A stretch of DNA of 42,047 nt from Streptococcus pseudopneumoniae (GCF_001074825.1 NZ_JUPG01000038.1:1-42047), one strand, 5' to 3'; positions 7,391 to 18,047 are shown, numbered from the stretch's first letter. The notes: generated from the sequence alone by a model not told the origin. Numbers and translations are program-made.

Positions 7391-8370
7391 TCAACAATTT
7401 TATGTCCAATCAACTGGCGGTAACAAATTTGTTTATTGTTTTTGTTATCATTAATAATCTGGAGGATAGTTTCAAGAGAAACACGACCAAGTTCTAGGCT
7501 ATTGATATCAACATAGGCTGCCAAGTTGAGCTTGGGATTGACCGAGTCAAAGCTGAGAACAGGGACATTCAGCTGGTGTTTTGTAATATAATCACAGACT
7601 CCTTCAGCTAGGAGACTATCGGTTGTAATGATAGCATCAATCTGCGGGTCATGCTGAAAGAGGAGTTGGCTAAACTGATATCCTTTTTCCTCTAGAAATT
7701 CATTTGCAAAGTAGGTCAGATTGTCATCAATAGGCAGTTGGTATTGCTTAAGCGCGGATTCGTAACCAGTTAGACGGTCTTGTGTAACGAAGAGTTTCTT
7801 AGAACCTCCGATAAAGGCAATTCGTTTGCAGCCTTTTTTGATGAAATATTCAGTCGCATCAAAACCAGCTTGAACATTGTCATTATCGACAAGGGGAATG
7901 AAGGGGGACAGAGATTTTCCGAGGATGAGGAAGGGGAACTGCTCATCAGCGACCAGTTTGACTAAAGGATCTTCCTCTTCGGCATAAAGGAAAATTAAAC
8001 CGTCTACACGTTTACCATAGACCATTTGTGAGATGGCAGTAAGACGTTCCTTCTCATCTTTCCCTGTTGCTATCTGAATGGCATAGTGGTTTTCAGAGGC
8101 GACTTGAGAGATGCCACGTAGGACTGATGGAAAGAAAGGATTCTGGTAGAAGGCATCTGAGTCATCAGGGAGCACCAAGCCGATAACTTGGGTATAACTG
8201 CTTACCAAACTACGAGCATTGAGGTTGGGGTGGTAATTAAGCTCCTTCATCGCCTTGCGAACGCGTTTTTTAGTTTCGTCGCTAATGGTTGATTTATTTT
8301 GAATAACACGGGTTACGGTTGAAGGCGAAACACCAGCAGCCTTGGCCACGTCTTTAATCGTAACGGGCAT
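7384..8370 (-). CDS. malR: Maltodextrin regulon repressor MalR (LacI family)
   Basis: 328 residues. The N-terminal HTH (TIKDVAKAAGVSPSTVTRVI) is the LacI signature, followed by a hinge (LNYHPNLNARSL) and a periplasmic-binding-like sensor domain. In S. pneumoniae MalR represses the malX and malM promoters and is released by maltose; the matching operators are visible between malX and malM. The gene follows malA with a 9-bp gap; its ribosome site AGGAGA overlaps the end of malA, so the two form an operon. The effector-binding domain ends close to the terminator stem. Name rests on family and context, which agree fully. Confidence 0.95.
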   Translation of the reverse strand: MPVTIKDVAKAAGVSPSTVTRVIQNKSTISDETKKRVRKAMKELNYHPNLNARSLVSSYTQVIGLVLPDDSDAFYQNPFFPSVLRGISQVASENHYAIQIATGKDEKERLTAISQMVYGKRVDGLIFLYAEEEDPLVKLVADEQFPFLILGKSLSPFIPLVDNDNVQAGFDATEYFIKKGCKRIAFIGGSKKLFVTQDRLTGYESALKQYQLPIDDNLTYFANEFLEEKGYQFSQLLFQHDPQIDAIITTDSLLAEGVCDYITKHQLNVPVLSFDSVNPKLNLAAYVDINSLELGRVSLETILQIINDNKNNKQICYRQLIGHKIVEK

Positions 8371-8379
8371 AAAAATCTC

Positions 8380-9180
8380 CTATTTATGGTAATCTGGATC
8401 ACGGAAATGCGTTTTATAAAAGATAGTGACCAGATAAAGGACAAAAAGAATGTTTTGTATAGTGATGAGGTTTGACATATTTTGGCCAAACAATCCCAAA
8501 ATAAGCGTAATCAGAGTCGGCAATCCTAAACAGTTCAAGATAAAATGGTAGCACTCTTTAAAGGTTTTAAATGAAAAGAGGCGTGATTTCTTAGTGATAT
8601 AAAGGAGAAGACTCGCTCCTAGAGAGACGATAAAGAAATTCAAACCAAAGAGGAAGCTTGCACCTAGAACTAGGAAGAGACTGATATAGACACGATTTTG
8701 TTGGTACCAGTCTTTAGAAATGGCTTGGGTCAAGCTATCTTTACTTTTGAAACTCTCAGTCTCAATCGCTCGGTAAGAGACACGGGTCAGTTCTTTACTT
8801 TCCTTGCTGATGACGAGCTCATTCGTATCGAAATGCAGTTGCAAGTCCTTAGGTAATTCCTTGCTTTGACTTGGACCAATCACAATAGAAGGTGCTTGAC
8901 TAGCTGTTCCTGTATAAGTTAATTTACCATCAACAATTGTAGCGTGTTCAGAGAGATCCTGGACAACCTTATCTGTCAATGGTTCATAGACATTATCGAT
9001 AAAGGTTTCTAGCGGATAAGTCTCCTGTGAGCTGTTTTGGATGGCAATAGGTACCATGGATAAGCTGATAAGGAAGATACTGGTAAAGAGTAGTTGGAAC
9101 CAGTTGAGCCCGAAACGTTTGGACAGGGGCTTACGAAATCCCCAAATACTTGAAAAATAGGAAAATGGATATGGAAGCAT
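8380..9180 (-). CDS. malA: Maltodextrin utilization protein MalA (DUF1189 family)
   Basis: 266 residues. One hydrophobic helix near residues 28-45 is followed by an extracytoplasmic domain of about 125 residues and then four helices (about 173-200, 215-235 and two near 225-260) at the C terminus, an arrangement typical of DUF1189 proteins. MalA is the product encoded with MalR in the pneumococcal regulon; its biochemical role is not established. The start lacks a strong ribosome site (AGAAAG only). It has its own promoter downstream of the malD terminator, and no MalR-type palindrome is visible at that promoter. Confidence 0.88.
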   Translation of the reverse strand: MLPYPFSYFSSIWGFRKPLSKRFGLNWFQLLFTSIFLISLSMVPIAIQNSSQETYPLETFIDNVYEPLTDKVVQDLSEHATIVDGKLTYTGTASQAPSIVIGPSQSKELPKDLQLHFDTNELVISKESKELTRVSYRAIETESFKSKDSLTQAISKDWYQQNRVYISLFLVLGASFLFGLNFFIVSLGASLLLYITKKSRLFSFKTFKECYHFILNCLGLPTLITLILGLFGQNMSNLITIQNILFVLYLVTIFYKTHFRDPDYHK

Positions 9181-9217
9181 AGGTATCTTTCTAAAAGGTG
9201 TTTTCTATATGAGTATT

Positions 9218-9246
9218 ATTATATAGAGAAATGTGCTTTATTTCAA
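9218..9246 (-). promoter_or_regulatory. Promoter of malA-malR
   Basis: On the minus strand TTGAAA (9241-9246), exactly 17 bp, TATAAT (9218-9223). This near-consensus promoter lies after the malD terminator, so malAR can be expressed apart from malXCD. No LacI-type palindrome overlaps it. Confidence 0.75.
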
Positions 9247-9304
9247 GTCTAGGAGACAAATTGCTTGCTTCAAGGATAGTTTTAAAGTCACAAGCTTCAA
9301 AATG

Positions 9305-9343
9305 AAAAAGGGTGGCGGGGATATATTATCCCTTGTCGCCACC
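9305..9343 (-). terminator. Terminator at the end of malXCD
   Basis: On the minus strand GGTGGCG and GGGAT pair with ATCCC and CGCCACC, with a small bulge, followed by CTTTTT. The malD stop codon (9326-9328) sits in the loop of the structure. Confidence 0.75.
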
Positions 9344-10168
9344 ACTTGTAAGTCCTGAAACAAAGTTCTTTTGTAGGAAGAAGAAGAGAATACAGATTGG
9401 AAGGGCGATGAGGATAGCACCTGCTGAGAAGTAGGCAATCTTCATGTTTTTCACATTGCTAACGAAGGTTTGGAGACCTACGGCAACAGTAAAGTATTCT
9501 TTCTCACGAAGCAAGAAACTAGAGAGGATGTAGTCTCCGAAAGGTCCCATGAAGGCCCAGAGAGCTTGTACGGCAACCATTGGGCGAACAAGTGGAAGAA
9601 CAATTTGCCAGAAGCGGCGGAAGTGTCCTGCACCGTCTAGTTTTGCAGATTCGTCTAGAGACATTGGCACTGTATCGAAGTAGCCTTTCATGAGCCAAGC
9701 ATTCATCGGGATACCACCACCAACGTAGAGGAAGATGAGGAACCAGCTGTGGTTAAGGGCGTTCAACATAAGTGCCATAACGAAGAAGGCTGTCAAAGCG
9801 GCCATGGTTGGCACCATTTGGATAATCAAGAAGAAGACCAAACTTTGTTTACGAGCCAAGAAGTTGTAACGGCTATAGGCATAACCAGCAAGTACGATGA
9901 TACTTGTTTGAACAACCATGGTAATCAAGGCGATAATCAAAGTGTTGAGGTACCAAGTACCGTACAAGGTTTCAGTGAAGAGGCCTTTAAAGTTATCGAA
10001 ATTGAGGTCGATATTAGTATCTAGTTTAAAGGCTGAGACGTTACCTGCTTTAAAGGCTGACATGATGGTAATCAACAGTGGATAGATAATCACGATTGAT
10101 AGGCCAATTAAGTAGAGGTAAGTAAGGGTTTGAGTCAGTCTACGTTTGAGTTTAATTGAGTTATTCAT
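9326..10168 (-). CDS. malD: Maltodextrin ABC transporter permease MalD
   Basis: 280 residues from the ATG at 10168, which has GGAGG upstream on the minus strand; an in-frame ATG 21 nt earlier overlaps malC and lacks a ribosome site. Six membrane helices are visible and the EAA loop that contacts the ATPase reads [20 protein letters not shown]. It forms the membrane channel with MalC and receives maltodextrins from MalX. The start lies 1 bp after the malC stop, so translation is coupled. No mal ATPase gene is present; in pneumococcus the shared sugar ATPase MsmK is known to serve this role. Confidence 0.96.
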   Translation of the reverse strand: MNNSIKLKRRLTQTLTYLYLIGLSIVIIYPLLITIMSAFKAGNVSAFKLDTNIDLNFDNFKGLFTETLYGTWYLNTLIIALITMVVQTSIIVLAGYAYSRYNFLARKQSLVFFLIIQMVPTMAALTAFFVMALMLNALNHSWFLIFLYVGGGIPMNAWLMKGYFDTVPMSLDESAKLDGAGHFRRFWQIVLPLVRPMVAVQALWAFMGPFGDYILSSFLLREKEYFTVAVGLQTFVSNVKNMKIAYFSAGAILIALPICILFFFLQKNFVSGLTSGGDKG

Positions 10169-10169
10169 C

Positions 10170-11462
10170 TTAGACGTCCTCCATATCAAATGCGTGTAGT
10201 TTCTTGAATGCGATCATAGAGATTGAGATGACAATGATAGAGATAATCAAGGTAACAGCTGCCGCCATTGAGTATTGAGGAGATGTACCTGTTGTCAAAC
10301 GGTAGATCCATGAGATCAAGATATCAGTTGAACCAGCTCCCCCTCCGACACTACCAGGACCTCCACCATTGAAGAGGTACATGATAGAGAAGTTGTTAAA
10401 GTTGAAGGTATATTGGCTAATCAAAGTAGGTGCCGCAACAGCCAAGATCATTGGGAAAGTGATGTTACGGAATTTTTGCCAAGCATTGGCACCGTCAATA
10501 TAAGCTGCTTCGTAAAGGTCGTTAGGGATAGATTGTAAGATACCTAAAGTCAAAACGTAGATGTATGGGAATCCAAGCCAACCCTGCATCATAATCAAGG
10601 CAATCTTAGTCCAAGTTGGGTCTGTTTTCCAAGGAATAAGAGCACCATCAAGGAAAGGAAGGAATTTAGCCAAGATTGGCAAGACTTGAGTGTTGATGGC
10701 TCCGACACTATCGTTAAACATGTTTGAAAATGTCAAGATAGTGATGAAGGCTGGGACAGCCCAAGGAAGAAGGAAAATAACACCAAAGATACGTTTTCCT
10801 TTGATAAATGGCTGGTTAGCAATGATAGCTGTAAAGATACCAATCACGATCTGTAAAGTTGAGGCAGATAAAGCCCAGATGATAGTCCAAGAAAGAACAG
10901 AACCAAAGGCAGAACGGAAGGTACTCAAGCTCCAAATGTTTGTAAAGTTTGTCAAACCAACCCAGTCCAACAATTTGTTTGGTGGCAAGTGTTGGAAGTC
11001 GTAGTTGGTAAAGGCGATCATCAAGGTTACGATAACTGGGAAGATAATCGCGAAGGTCATGGCAACATAAGATGGAATGATCAAGAGGTAAGGGAAGCCA
11101 TTTTCATAAATCCCTTTGATCATGTCTTTGAAGGTACGTGGAACTGGAATTCCATTGTTAATGTGTTTAGCAGTTGTATGTGCATCTTTAATATTTGAGA
11201 AATAAAAGAGTACATAAACGACTACAAAGATTAAATGGAAGGCACCACGAATCAGCATAAAGAGGGAATTGTCACGACCTGGCTTGTCACCAAGAGTGAT
11301 GAGATTGCTCAATTCAGGGGCTGCAAGTGCTAGGAAATAAAGGACAAATACGATGGTTACACCAAGGAAGATAAAACCTTTGGCCTTTTGTTTATTGTAA
11401 ATCTGTCCTAACCCAGGAATGATAGACAGCAGGGCTGCTTTACTAGGTTGTTGCTTTTCCAT
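10170..11462 (-). CDS. malC: Maltodextrin ABC transporter permease MalC
   Basis: 430 residues from the ATG at 11462; an earlier in-frame ATG at 11477 contains the AAAGGAG ribosome site itself and is rejected. Eight membrane helices are apparent, two more than MalD, the extra pair being N-terminal as in MalF-type permeases. The EAA loop reads [20 protein letters not shown] in the last third. It is the MalF-like partner of MalD. The 110-bp gap to malX contains a stable G/C hairpin that may lower expression relative to malX. Confidence 0.96.
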   Translation of the reverse strand: MEKQQPSKAALLSIIPGLGQIYNKQKAKGFIFLGVTIVFVLYFLALAAPELSNLITLGDKPGRDNSLFMLIRGAFHLIFVVVYVLFYFSNIKDAHTTAKHINNGIPVPRTFKDMIKGIYENGFPYLLIIPSYVAMTFAIIFPVIVTLMIAFTNYDFQHLPPNKLLDWVGLTNFTNIWSLSTFRSAFGSVLSWTIIWALSASTLQIVIGIFTAIIANQPFIKGKRIFGVIFLLPWAVPAFITILTFSNMFNDSVGAINTQVLPILAKFLPFLDGALIPWKTDPTWTKIALIMMQGWLGFPYIYVLTLGILQSIPNDLYEAAYIDGANAWQKFRNITFPMILAVAAPTLISQYTFNFNNFSIMYLFNGGGPGSVGGGAGSTDILISWIYRLTTGTSPQYSMAAAVTLIISIIVISISMIAFKKLHAFDMEDV

Positions 11463-11529
11463 AATAACTCCTTTCATAGGATACTGGTTTCTAGATAAAA
11501 CCTAAACTATTTGTGTTTTTGTTGATAAA

Positions 11530-11563
11530 TTCAAAGGGGGATTTGATTTCCACCCCCCTTGAA
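11530..11563 (-). promoter_or_regulatory. malX-malC intergenic stem-loop
   Basis: A stem of TTCAAgGGGG type (arms 11530-11540 and 11553-11563) with a 12-nt loop lies just after the malX stop. No T-run follows on the minus strand, so it looks like a processing or mRNA-stabilising hairpin rather than a full terminator. Such structures often keep the binding protein in excess over the permeases. Confidence 0.55.
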
Positions 11564-11571
11564 CAAATTTT

Positions 11572-12843
11572 TTATTCACCAAATTTTTGTTTGATTGTTT
11601 CTTTGATCAATGTTACAGCATCGTTAGCAGCTGTTTTAGCATCTTTCTTACCACTTACAGCTTCAAACAACATTGTTTTAGCTGGGTCCCAAACAGCTGA
11701 CATTTGAGAGATGTTTGGCATTGGTTGAGCGTTCTTGAACTGTTTGATAACAGCTGTTGTCAACTCATCATTTTTACCTTCAGCGTATGAACGAGCTTCA
11801 GTGTTAGCTGGGATTTCATTAGTTTTATCGTAGAAGGCTTTTTGTTGTTCAGTTGAAACAAGGAAGTCTACAAATTTTTGAGCAGCTTCAAGGTTCTTAG
11901 TGCTTGATGGGATGATCCAAGCTTTACCACCACCAAATGCTGCGTAGTCTTTTCCGTTTGGAAGAGTTGGGATAGTTGCAACACCGTAGTTTACTTTAGC
12001 ATCTTTGAAGGCTTGAGCTTTCCAAGGTCCATCGATGATAGCAGCTGTTTTACCTTCTTGGAATTGAGTTTGGATTAGGTTTCCAGCTCCTTCAGTATCT
12101 TGCATACCTTTAGGCCATTTTTCATACCAAGTTTTAGCGTATTCTACACCTTTGATAGCGCCGTCGTTTGCAAGACCGATGTCTTTAGCGTCTTTACCGT
12201 TTTGTCCGAATACGTAACCGCCGTTACCAGCAAGAAGTCCGTATGCAAAGTAGAAGTTTGTCCAGTCAGCTAGGAAAGCAGAAGTTTTTCCATCTTCTCC
12301 AGCGAATGCGTATTTGCTATCTTTAGCAAGGTTTTCCAAGTCAGCAAATGTTTTTGGAGCTTCTTTTACCAAGTCTTTGTTGTAGTACATAACAAGTGAC
12401 TCGATAACGGCAGGAGCACCGTAAACTTTACCGTCAGCAGCTGTTACAAGAGATTTAGTTTTATCATCTGTTTTAGCACCGTCGCTCAATTTCACTTCTG
12501 AAAGTTGTCCGTCAGTACCAAGGCTACCTACACGGTCGTATGGAGCCATCATAACGTCAGGAGCTTGACCTGATTGGTTGTCAAGAGAAAGTTTGTCAAG
12601 CCCACCCATTTGGTCACCAGATTTGATGTTAACTGTTGTTCCTGATTGTTCTTTATAAGCTTTAGCTACTGTTTCAGCATAAGCTTTGTATTGGTCCTCA
12701 ACGTAAAGAGTGATTTCTTTCGCTTCAGATGAACCAGAATCAGCAGGCTTATCAGCAGTTTTGCTTCCGCAAGCTACCAAAAGCAAGCTAGCAAGTGTAG
12801 CAGTTCCAAGCACAGCAGCGCTCTTCATGAATTTAGATGACAT
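11572..12843 (-). CDS. malX: Maltodextrin-binding lipoprotein MalX
   Basis: 423 residues. A signal peptide ends in the lipobox LLVAC with the lipidated Cys at about residue 25, followed by a Ser/Glu-rich linker and an extracellular solute-binding family 1 domain (GKTAAIIDGPWKAQAF and FGGGKAWIIPSS are typical of maltose-type binders). It captures maltodextrins at the cell surface for MalC/MalD. The start has AGGAGG upstream, and its promoter carries two LacI-type half-palindromes. It is the first gene of malXCD, divergent from malMP. Confidence 0.97.
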   Translation of the reverse strand: MSSKFMKSAAVLGTATLASLLLVACGSKTADKPADSGSSEAKEITLYVEDQYKAYAETVAKAYKEQSGTTVNIKSGDQMGGLDKLSLDNQSGQAPDVMMAPYDRVGSLGTDGQLSEVKLSDGAKTDDKTKSLVTAADGKVYGAPAVIESLVMYYNKDLVKEAPKTFADLENLAKDSKYAFAGEDGKTSAFLADWTNFYFAYGLLAGNGGYVFGQNGKDAKDIGLANDGAIKGVEYAKTWYEKWPKGMQDTEGAGNLIQTQFQEGKTAAIIDGPWKAQAFKDAKVNYGVATIPTLPNGKDYAAFGGGKAWIIPSSTKNLEAAQKFVDFLVSTEQQKAFYDKTNEIPANTEARSYAEGKNDELTTAVIKQFKNAQPMPNISQMSAVWDPAKTMLFEAVSGKKDAKTAANDAVTLIKETIKQKFGE

Positions 12844-12885
12844 AATGTATTCCTCCTAAAGAATAACAAATTTTATAATGAGGAA

Positions 12886-12940
12886 ACGCAACCGTTTTCC
12901 TTTATGGGACTAGTGTAGCACAAACAGAAAACGGTTGCAA
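12886..12940 (-). promoter_or_regulatory. malX promoter with paired MalR-type operators
   Basis: On the minus strand TTGCAA (12935-12940), 17 bp, TACACT (12912-12917). A GCAACCGTTTTC box covers the -35 (12927-12938 read on minus) and its mirror copy GAAAACGGTTGC lies downstream of +1 (12888-12899). The two boxes are exact reverse complements 39 bp apart centre to centre, suitable for cooperative binding or looping by a LacI-family repressor. Confidence 0.8.
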
Positions 12941-13233
12941 GTGTTTTTTGTAAAAATTTTAAAAAAATTTCACGAATAGGGTAAGCGTTTTATTTGTTTA
13001 TAATAGAAGAAAAGTCAGAAAATATATTTTCATGATTTTACTGAAATTATTTAGGGAAACGATTGCCTAGTTTTTGAACAAAAAATAAATTGCTCTAGAC
13101 CAAAAGTAAGCTAAGTTGTGCCTTCAATTTGTAGTTGAAGAAGATTTTGTAAATAGAAAAGGAAAATGTATATGTATACATAAAGAAGGACAACTTTTTT
13201 TAAAAAAATAATCAAAACTTTTTTTAAAAACGC

Positions 13234-13285
13234 TTGCAATTATTCCAAAAATGAAGTATACTTATCTTAACGCAAACGTTTGCGT
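13234..13285 (+). promoter_or_regulatory. malM promoter and perfect MalR operator
   Basis: TTGCAA (13234-13239), 17 bp, TATACT (13257-13262). Just after +1 lies the perfect 16-bp palindrome ACGCAAACGTTTGCGT (13270-13285), where a bound repressor would block initiation or early elongation. The pneumococcal malM promoter is known to be MalR-repressed. Confidence 0.88.
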
Positions 13286-13328
13286 CCAAAAATGAAAATT
13301 TAAACTACAAATACACGAGGTGTTGTTT

Positions 13329-14846
13329 ATGAAAAAACGTCAAAGTGGTGTGTTGATGCACATCTCTTCTCTCCCAGGAGCCTACGGAATCGGATCATTT
13401 GGTCAAAGTGCTTACGACTTCGTTGATTTCTTGGTTCGTACCAAACAACGTTACTGGCAAATCCTTCCATTAGGAACAACTAGTTACGGAGATTCTCCTT
13501 ACCAATCTTTCTCAGCCTTCGCAGGGAACACTCATTTTATCGATTTGGATATCTTGGTGGAGCAAGGTTTATTGGAAGCAAGTGACCTTGAAGGAGTTGA
13601 CTTTGGTAGCGATGCATCTGAAGTTGACTATGCTAAAATCTACTATGCACGTCGTCCTCTTTTAGAAAAAGCGGTGAAACGTTTCTTTGAAGTCGGAAAT
13701 GTTAAAGATTTTGAGAAATTTGCTCAAGACAACCAATCATGGCTTGAGCTCTTTGCTGAGTATATGGCTATCAAAGAGCATTTTGAAAATCTTGCTTGGA
13801 CAGAATGGCCAGATGCAGATGCTCGTGCTCGTAAAGCTTCAGCACTTGAAAGTTACCGTGAGCAATTGGCAGACAAGTTGGTTTACCACCGTGTGACTCA
13901 GTACTTCTTCTTCCAACAATGGTTGAAATTGAAAGCCTACGCTAACGACAACCACATCGAAATCGTTGGGGACATGCCAATCTACGTAGCGGAAGATTCA
14001 AGCGATATGTGGGCAAATCCACATCTCTTCAAGACAGATGTCAACGGTAAGGCAACTTGTATCGCAGGATGCCCACCCGATGAGTTTTCTGCAACTGGTC
14101 AGCTTTGGGGTAACCCAATCTATGACTGGGAAGCAATGGACAAAGACGGTTACAAATGGTGGATTGAACGCTTGCGTGAAAGCTTCAAAATCTACGATAT
14201 CGTTCGTATCGACCACTTCCGTGGTTTCGAATCTTACTGGGAAATCCCTGCTGGTTCCGATACAGCAGCACCTGGTGAGTGGGTCAAAGGACCTGGCTAC
14301 AAGCTTTTTGCAGCCGTTAAGGAAGAACTTGGTGAGTTAAACATCATCGCTGAAGACCTCGGCTTCATGACTGATGAAGTTATCGAATTGCGTGAACGTA
14401 CTGGCTTCCCAGGAATGAAGATTCTTCAATTTGCTTTCAACCCAGAAGACGAAAGTATCGATAGCCCACACTTGGCACCTGCTAACTCAGTTATGTACAC
14501 AGGAACACACGATAACAATACGGTCCTTGGTTGGTACCGTAACGAGATCGATGATGCGACTCGTGAGTACATGGCTCGCTATACGAACCGTAAAGAATAC
14601 GAAACAGTTCCACACGCTATGCTTCGTACAGTCTTTTCATCAGTTAGCTTCATGGCAATTGCAACTATGCAAGATTTGCTAGAATTGGATGAGACAGCTC
14701 GTATGAACTTCCCATCTACCCTTGGTGGAAACTGGTCTTGGCGTATGACTGAAGATCAATTGACACCAGCTGTCGAGGAAGGTTTGCTTGACTTGACAAC
14801 AATCTATCGACGAATTAATGAAAATTTGGTAGAATTAAAGAAATAA
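13329..14846 (+). CDS. malM: 4-alpha-glucanotransferase (amylomaltase) MalM
   Basis: 505 residues from ATG 13329 with GAGGTG upstream; an in-frame GTG at 13320 lies within that ribosome site. A glycoside hydrolase family 77 enzyme (MalQ type): it transfers glucan chains between maltodextrins and releases glucose. Catalytic signatures visible are [10 protein letters not shown] with the nucleophile Asp near residue 293, [10 protein letters not shown] with the acid/base Glu near 340, and GTHDNNT with the third Asp near 393. N-terminal [12 protein letters not shown] is the family fingerprint. malP follows after 25 bp; both form the malMP operon. Confidence 0.97.
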   Translation: MKKRQSGVLMHISSLPGAYGIGSFGQSAYDFVDFLVRTKQRYWQILPLGTTSYGDSPYQSFSAFAGNTHFIDLDILVEQGLLEASDLEGVDFGSDASEVDYAKIYYARRPLLEKAVKRFFEVGNVKDFEKFAQDNQSWLELFAEYMAIKEHFENLAWTEWPDADARARKASALESYREQLADKLVYHRVTQYFFFQQWLKLKAYANDNHIEIVGDMPIYVAEDSSDMWANPHLFKTDVNGKATCIAGCPPDEFSATGQLWGNPIYDWEAMDKDGYKWWIERLRESFKIYDIVRIDHFRGFESYWEIPAGSDTAAPGEWVKGPGYKLFAAVKEELGELNIIAEDLGFMTDEVIELRERTGFPGMKILQFAFNPEDESIDSPHLAPANSVMYTGTHDNNTVLGWYRNEIDDATREYMARYTNRKEYETVPHAMLRTVFSSVSFMAIATMQDLLELDETARMNFPSTLGGNWSWRMTEDQLTPAVEEGLLDLTTIYRRINENLVELKK

Positions 14847-14871
14847 TACAATATCAGGAGACACCTTAAAC

Positions 14872-17130
14872 ATGTTATCACTACAAGAATTTGTACAAAA
14901 TCGTTACAATAAAACCATTGCAGAATGTAGCAATGAAGAGCTTTATCTTGCTCTTCTTAACTACAGCAAGCTTGCAAGCAGCCAAAAACCAGTCAACACT
15001 GGTAAAAAGAAAGTTTACTATATCTCAGCTGAGTTCTTGATTGGTAAACTCTTGTCAAACAACTTAATCAACCTTGGTCTTTACGACGATGTCAAAAAAG
15101 AACTTGCTGCTGCAGGTAAAGACTTGATCGAAGTTGAAGAAGTTGAATTGGAACCATCTCTTGGTAATGGTGGTTTGGGACGTTTGGCTGCCTGCTTTAT
15201 CGACTCAATTGCGACTCTTGGTTTGAATGGTGACGGTGTTGGTCTTAACTACCACTTTGGTCTTTTCCAACAAGTTCTTAAAAACAACCAACAAGAAACA
15301 ATTCCAAATGCATGGTTGACAGAGCAAAACTGGTTGGTTCGCTCAAGCCGTAGCTACCAAGTACCATTTGCAGACTTTACTTTGACATCAACTCTTTACG
15401 ATATTGATGTTACTGGTTATGAAACAGCAACTAAAAACCGCTTGCGTTTGTTTGACTTGGATTCAGTTGATTCTTCTATTATTAAAGATGGTATCAACTT
15501 TGACAAGACAGATATCGCTCGCAACTTGACTCTTTTCCTTTACCCAGACGATAGCGATAAACAAGGTGAATTGCTCCGTATCTTCCAACAATACTTCATG
15601 GTTTCAAACGGTGCGCAATTGATCATCGATGAAGCAATCGAAAAAGGAAGCAACTTGCATGACCTTGCTGACTACGCTGTTGTACAAATCAACGATACTC
15701 ACCCATCAATGGTTATCCCTGAATTGATCCGTCTTTTGACTGCACGTGGTATCGAGCTTGACGAAGCAATCTCAATCGTTCGTAGCATGACTGCCTACAC
15801 TAACCACACAATCCTTGCTGAAGCCCTTGAAAAATGGCCTCTTGAATTCTTGCAAGAAGTGGTTCCTCACTTGGTACCAATCATCGAAGAATTGGACCGT
15901 CGCGTGAAAGCAGAATACAAAGATCCAGCTGTTCAAATCATCGATGAGAGCGGACGTGTTCACATGGCTCACATGGATATCCACTACGGATACAGTGTTA
16001 ACGGGGTTGCAGCACTTCATACTGAAATCTTGAAGAACTCTGAATTGAAAGCTTTCTACGACCTTTACCCAGAAAAATTCAACAACAAAACAAACGGTAT
16101 CACTTTCCGTCGTTGGCTCATGCATGCTAACCCAAGCTTGTCTCACTACTTGGATGAGATTCTTGGAGAAGGTTGGCACCATGAAGCAGATGAGCTTGAA
16201 AAACTCTTGTCTTACGAAGACAAAGCAGCTGTCAAAGAAAAATTGGAAAGCATCAAGGCTCACAATAAACGTAAATTGGCTCGTCACTTGAAAGAACACC
16301 AAGGTGTAGAAATCAATCCAAACTCTATCTTTGACATCCAAATCAAACGTCTTCACGAGTACAAACGCCAACAAATGAACGCTTTGTACGTAATCCACAA
16401 ATACCTTGACATCAAAGCTGGTAACATCCCTGCTCGCCCAATCACAATCTTCTTTGGTGGTAAAGCAGCTCCAGCCTACACAATCGCTCAAGACATCATC
16501 CACTTGATCCTTTGCATGTCAGAAGTTATTGCTAACGATCCAGCAGTAGCTCCACACTTGCAAGTAGTTATGGTTGAAAACTACAACGTTACTGCAGCAA
16601 GCTTCCTTATCCCAGCATGTGATATCTCAGAACAAATCTCACTTGCTTCTAAAGAAGCTTCAGGTACTGGTAACATGAAATTCATGTTGAACGGAGCTTT
16701 GACTCTTGGTACTATGGACGGTGCTAACGTGGAAATCGCTGAGTTGGTTGGCGACGAAAACATCTACATCTTCGGTGAAGATTCAGAAACTGTTATCGAC
16801 CTTTACGCAAAAGCGGCATACAAATCAAGCGAATTCTACGCTCGTGAAGCTATCAAACCATTGGTTGACTTCATCGTTAGCGATGCAGTTCTTGCAGCTG
16901 GAAACAAAGAGCGCTTGGAACGTCTTTACAATGAATTGATCAACAAAGACTGGTTCATGACTCTTCTTGACTTGGAAGACTATATCAAGGTTAAAGAACA
17001 AATGTTGGCTGACTACGAAGACCGTGACGCATGGTTGGATAAAGTCATCGTTAACATTTCTAAAGCAGGATTCTTCTCATCTGACCGTACAATCGCTCAG
17101 TACAACGAAGATATCTGGCACTTGAACTAA
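14872..17130 (+). CDS. malP: Maltodextrin phosphorylase MalP
   Basis: 752 residues, the short bacterial form of glycogen/maltodextrin phosphorylase (GT35). It cleaves maltodextrins with phosphate to glucose-1-phosphate, the feed for GalU and glycolysis. The pyridoxal-phosphate lysine is in [20 protein letters not shown] near residue 600; [14 protein letters not shown] near residue 100 is another family hallmark. It lacks the allosteric N-terminal extension of animal enzymes. Start has AGGAG upstream. Codon bias is strong, which creates long spurious antisense frames. Confidence 0.97.
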   Translation: MLSLQEFVQNRYNKTIAECSNEELYLALLNYSKLASSQKPVNTGKKKVYYISAEFLIGKLLSNNLINLGLYDDVKKELAAAGKDLIEVEEVELEPSLGNGGLGRLAACFIDSIATLGLNGDGVGLNYHFGLFQQVLKNNQQETIPNAWLTEQNWLVRSSRSYQVPFADFTLTSTLYDIDVTGYETATKNRLRLFDLDSVDSSIIKDGINFDKTDIARNLTLFLYPDDSDKQGELLRIFQQYFMVSNGAQLIIDEAIEKGSNLHDLADYAVVQINDTHPSMVIPELIRLLTARGIELDEAISIVRSMTAYTNHTILAEALEKWPLEFLQEVVPHLVPIIEELDRRVKAEYKDPAVQIIDESGRVHMAHMDIHYGYSVNGVAALHTEILKNSELKAFYDLYPEKFNNKTNGITFRRWLMHANPSLSHYLDEILGEGWHHEADELEKLLSYEDKAAVKEKLESIKAHNKRKLARHLKEHQGVEINPNSIFDIQIKRLHEYKRQQMNALYVIHKYLDIKAGNIPARPITIFFGGKAAPAYTIAQDIIHLILCMSEVIANDPAVAPHLQVVMVENYNVTAASFLIPACDISEQISLASKEASGTGNMKFMLNGALTLGTMDGANVEIAELVGDENIYIFGEDSETVIDLYAKAAYKSSEFYAREAIKPLVDFIVSDAVLAAGNKERLERLYNELINKDWFMTLLDLEDYIKVKEQMLADYEDRDAWLDKVIVNISKAGFFSSDRTIAQYNEDIWHLN

Positions 17131-17144
17131 TAATTACATAATTT

Positions 17145-17172
17145 AAACCCGTACCTTGAAGGTGCGGGTTTT
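17145..17172 (+). terminator. malMP terminator
   Basis: AAACCCGTACC pairs with GGTGCGGGTTT around a short TTGAA loop and runs into TTTT. The A-rich left flank could also make it act for rlmA from the other strand. Confidence 0.85.
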
Positions 17173-17192
17173 GTATTATCTAAAAAATTTAT

Positions 17193-18041
17193 TTACAGTG
17201 CTTTTCCGACCAGAATCTCCGCTTCGATGGTAATTTCTGTCAGTTGGCTCCAGTCAATCTTGCTCTGGTCAACGTGAAAGAGTAAGGGAGTCATGCTGAG
17301 TAGGGCTTGGAGCTGCTCTGCTGTGATAGTCTTAGTTAGAGAAGCTGTTTGGTTAGATAGGATGGTAAAGTGTTCTTGGAAATGATTTTTGATATCTTGG
17401 TTAGAATAATCTTTGTTTGTCAGCTGGTCCTGTACCCTTTGACGGATTTCCTTGAGGTGATTTTCAGTTGGGATGACCTTTATCAAGATACCGTCTTTGG
17501 ATAAAACGCGACGAAATTCTCCATAGTTGGCAGGTGAAAAAATATCAAGCAGAATATCCATGCTGGCGTCTTTTATAGGAAGACGAGCCAGGTCGCCAAC
17601 GAACCAATTGACTGCCCAGTTAGGTTCGCTCTTGGCAGCAATTTGGACGGAATCTTTGGAGATGTCAAAGGCATAGAAGGTTTTGTCAGGATGATTTTCC
17701 TGGAGTTTTCGAGAATAGAAGCCTTCGCCACATCCAATATCCAAAATTGTTTCGGTATTTTCTGAACTTGCAAGTAAATCAGAAATTGCATCTAAAATAG
17801 CCTGATAAAAGCCAGCTTCTAGGATTTGCTGACGGTTTTGAAAGTTTTCCTTGTCGTAGTTGGCAGATTGCTTGATTTGAGGAGCCAGATTGACATAGCC
17901 GAATTTTGCTAGGTCAAAAGAATGGCGATTGTTACATTTGAGACTACCCTCTACCAGAGTTAGATTTTCTTGGCAGATAGGGCAGGCAAAGGCAGTCGCA
18001 GAAGCGAAGCGCTGAAGTTTGGGTTTGAGGTTTGTATTCAT
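17193..18041 (-). CDS. rlmA: 23S rRNA (guanine-N1) methyltransferase RlmA(II)
   Basis: 282 residues. The N-terminal zinc site has CPIC and later C-x3-H (LKCNNRHSFD), then GYVNL, both typical of RrmA/RlmA. The SAM-binding motif is ILDIGCGEGFYS near residue 100. The family methylates N1 of G745 (RlmAI) or G748 (RlmAII) in 23S rRNA; in pneumococcus the enzyme is RlmAII and affects telithromycin/tylosin response. The subtype is inferred from the organism. The promoter lies inside the tyrS terminator and places +1 on the ATG; no ribosome site is present, so the mRNA is probably leaderless. Confidence 0.9.
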   Translation of the reverse strand: MNTNLKPKLQRFASATAFACPICQENLTLVEGSLKCNNRHSFDLAKFGYVNLAPQIKQSANYDKENFQNRQQILEAGFYQAILDAISDLLASSENTETILDIGCGEGFYSRKLQENHPDKTFYAFDISKDSVQIAAKSEPNWAVNWFVGDLARLPIKDASMDILLDIFSPANYGEFRRVLSKDGILIKVIPTENHLKEIRQRVQDQLTNKDYSNQDIKNHFQEHFTILSNQTASLTKTITAEQLQALLSMTPLLFHVDQSKIDWSQLTEITIEAEILVGKAL

Positions 18042-18047
18042 AGTTTA

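Larger units (their letters stand above)
12844..13328. promoter_or_regulatory. malX-malM divergent control region
   Basis: 485 bp with no gene. It holds the malX promoter and operators at its left end (12886-12940), the malM promoter and operator at its right end (13234-13285), and an A/T-rich middle (about 12960-13200). The middle has two weaker LacI-type boxes, GGTAAGCGTTTTAT (about 12980-12993) and GGGAAACGATTGCC (about 13055-13068), that could be CcpA (cre) or MalR sites. I see no other structure there beyond short AT palindromes near 13160-13182. Confidence 0.8.

Noticed and set aside
15772..16503. 243-codon minus-strand frame inside malP
   Set aside because: Produced by the strong codon bias of malP; Phe/Val/Asp-rich with no domain.
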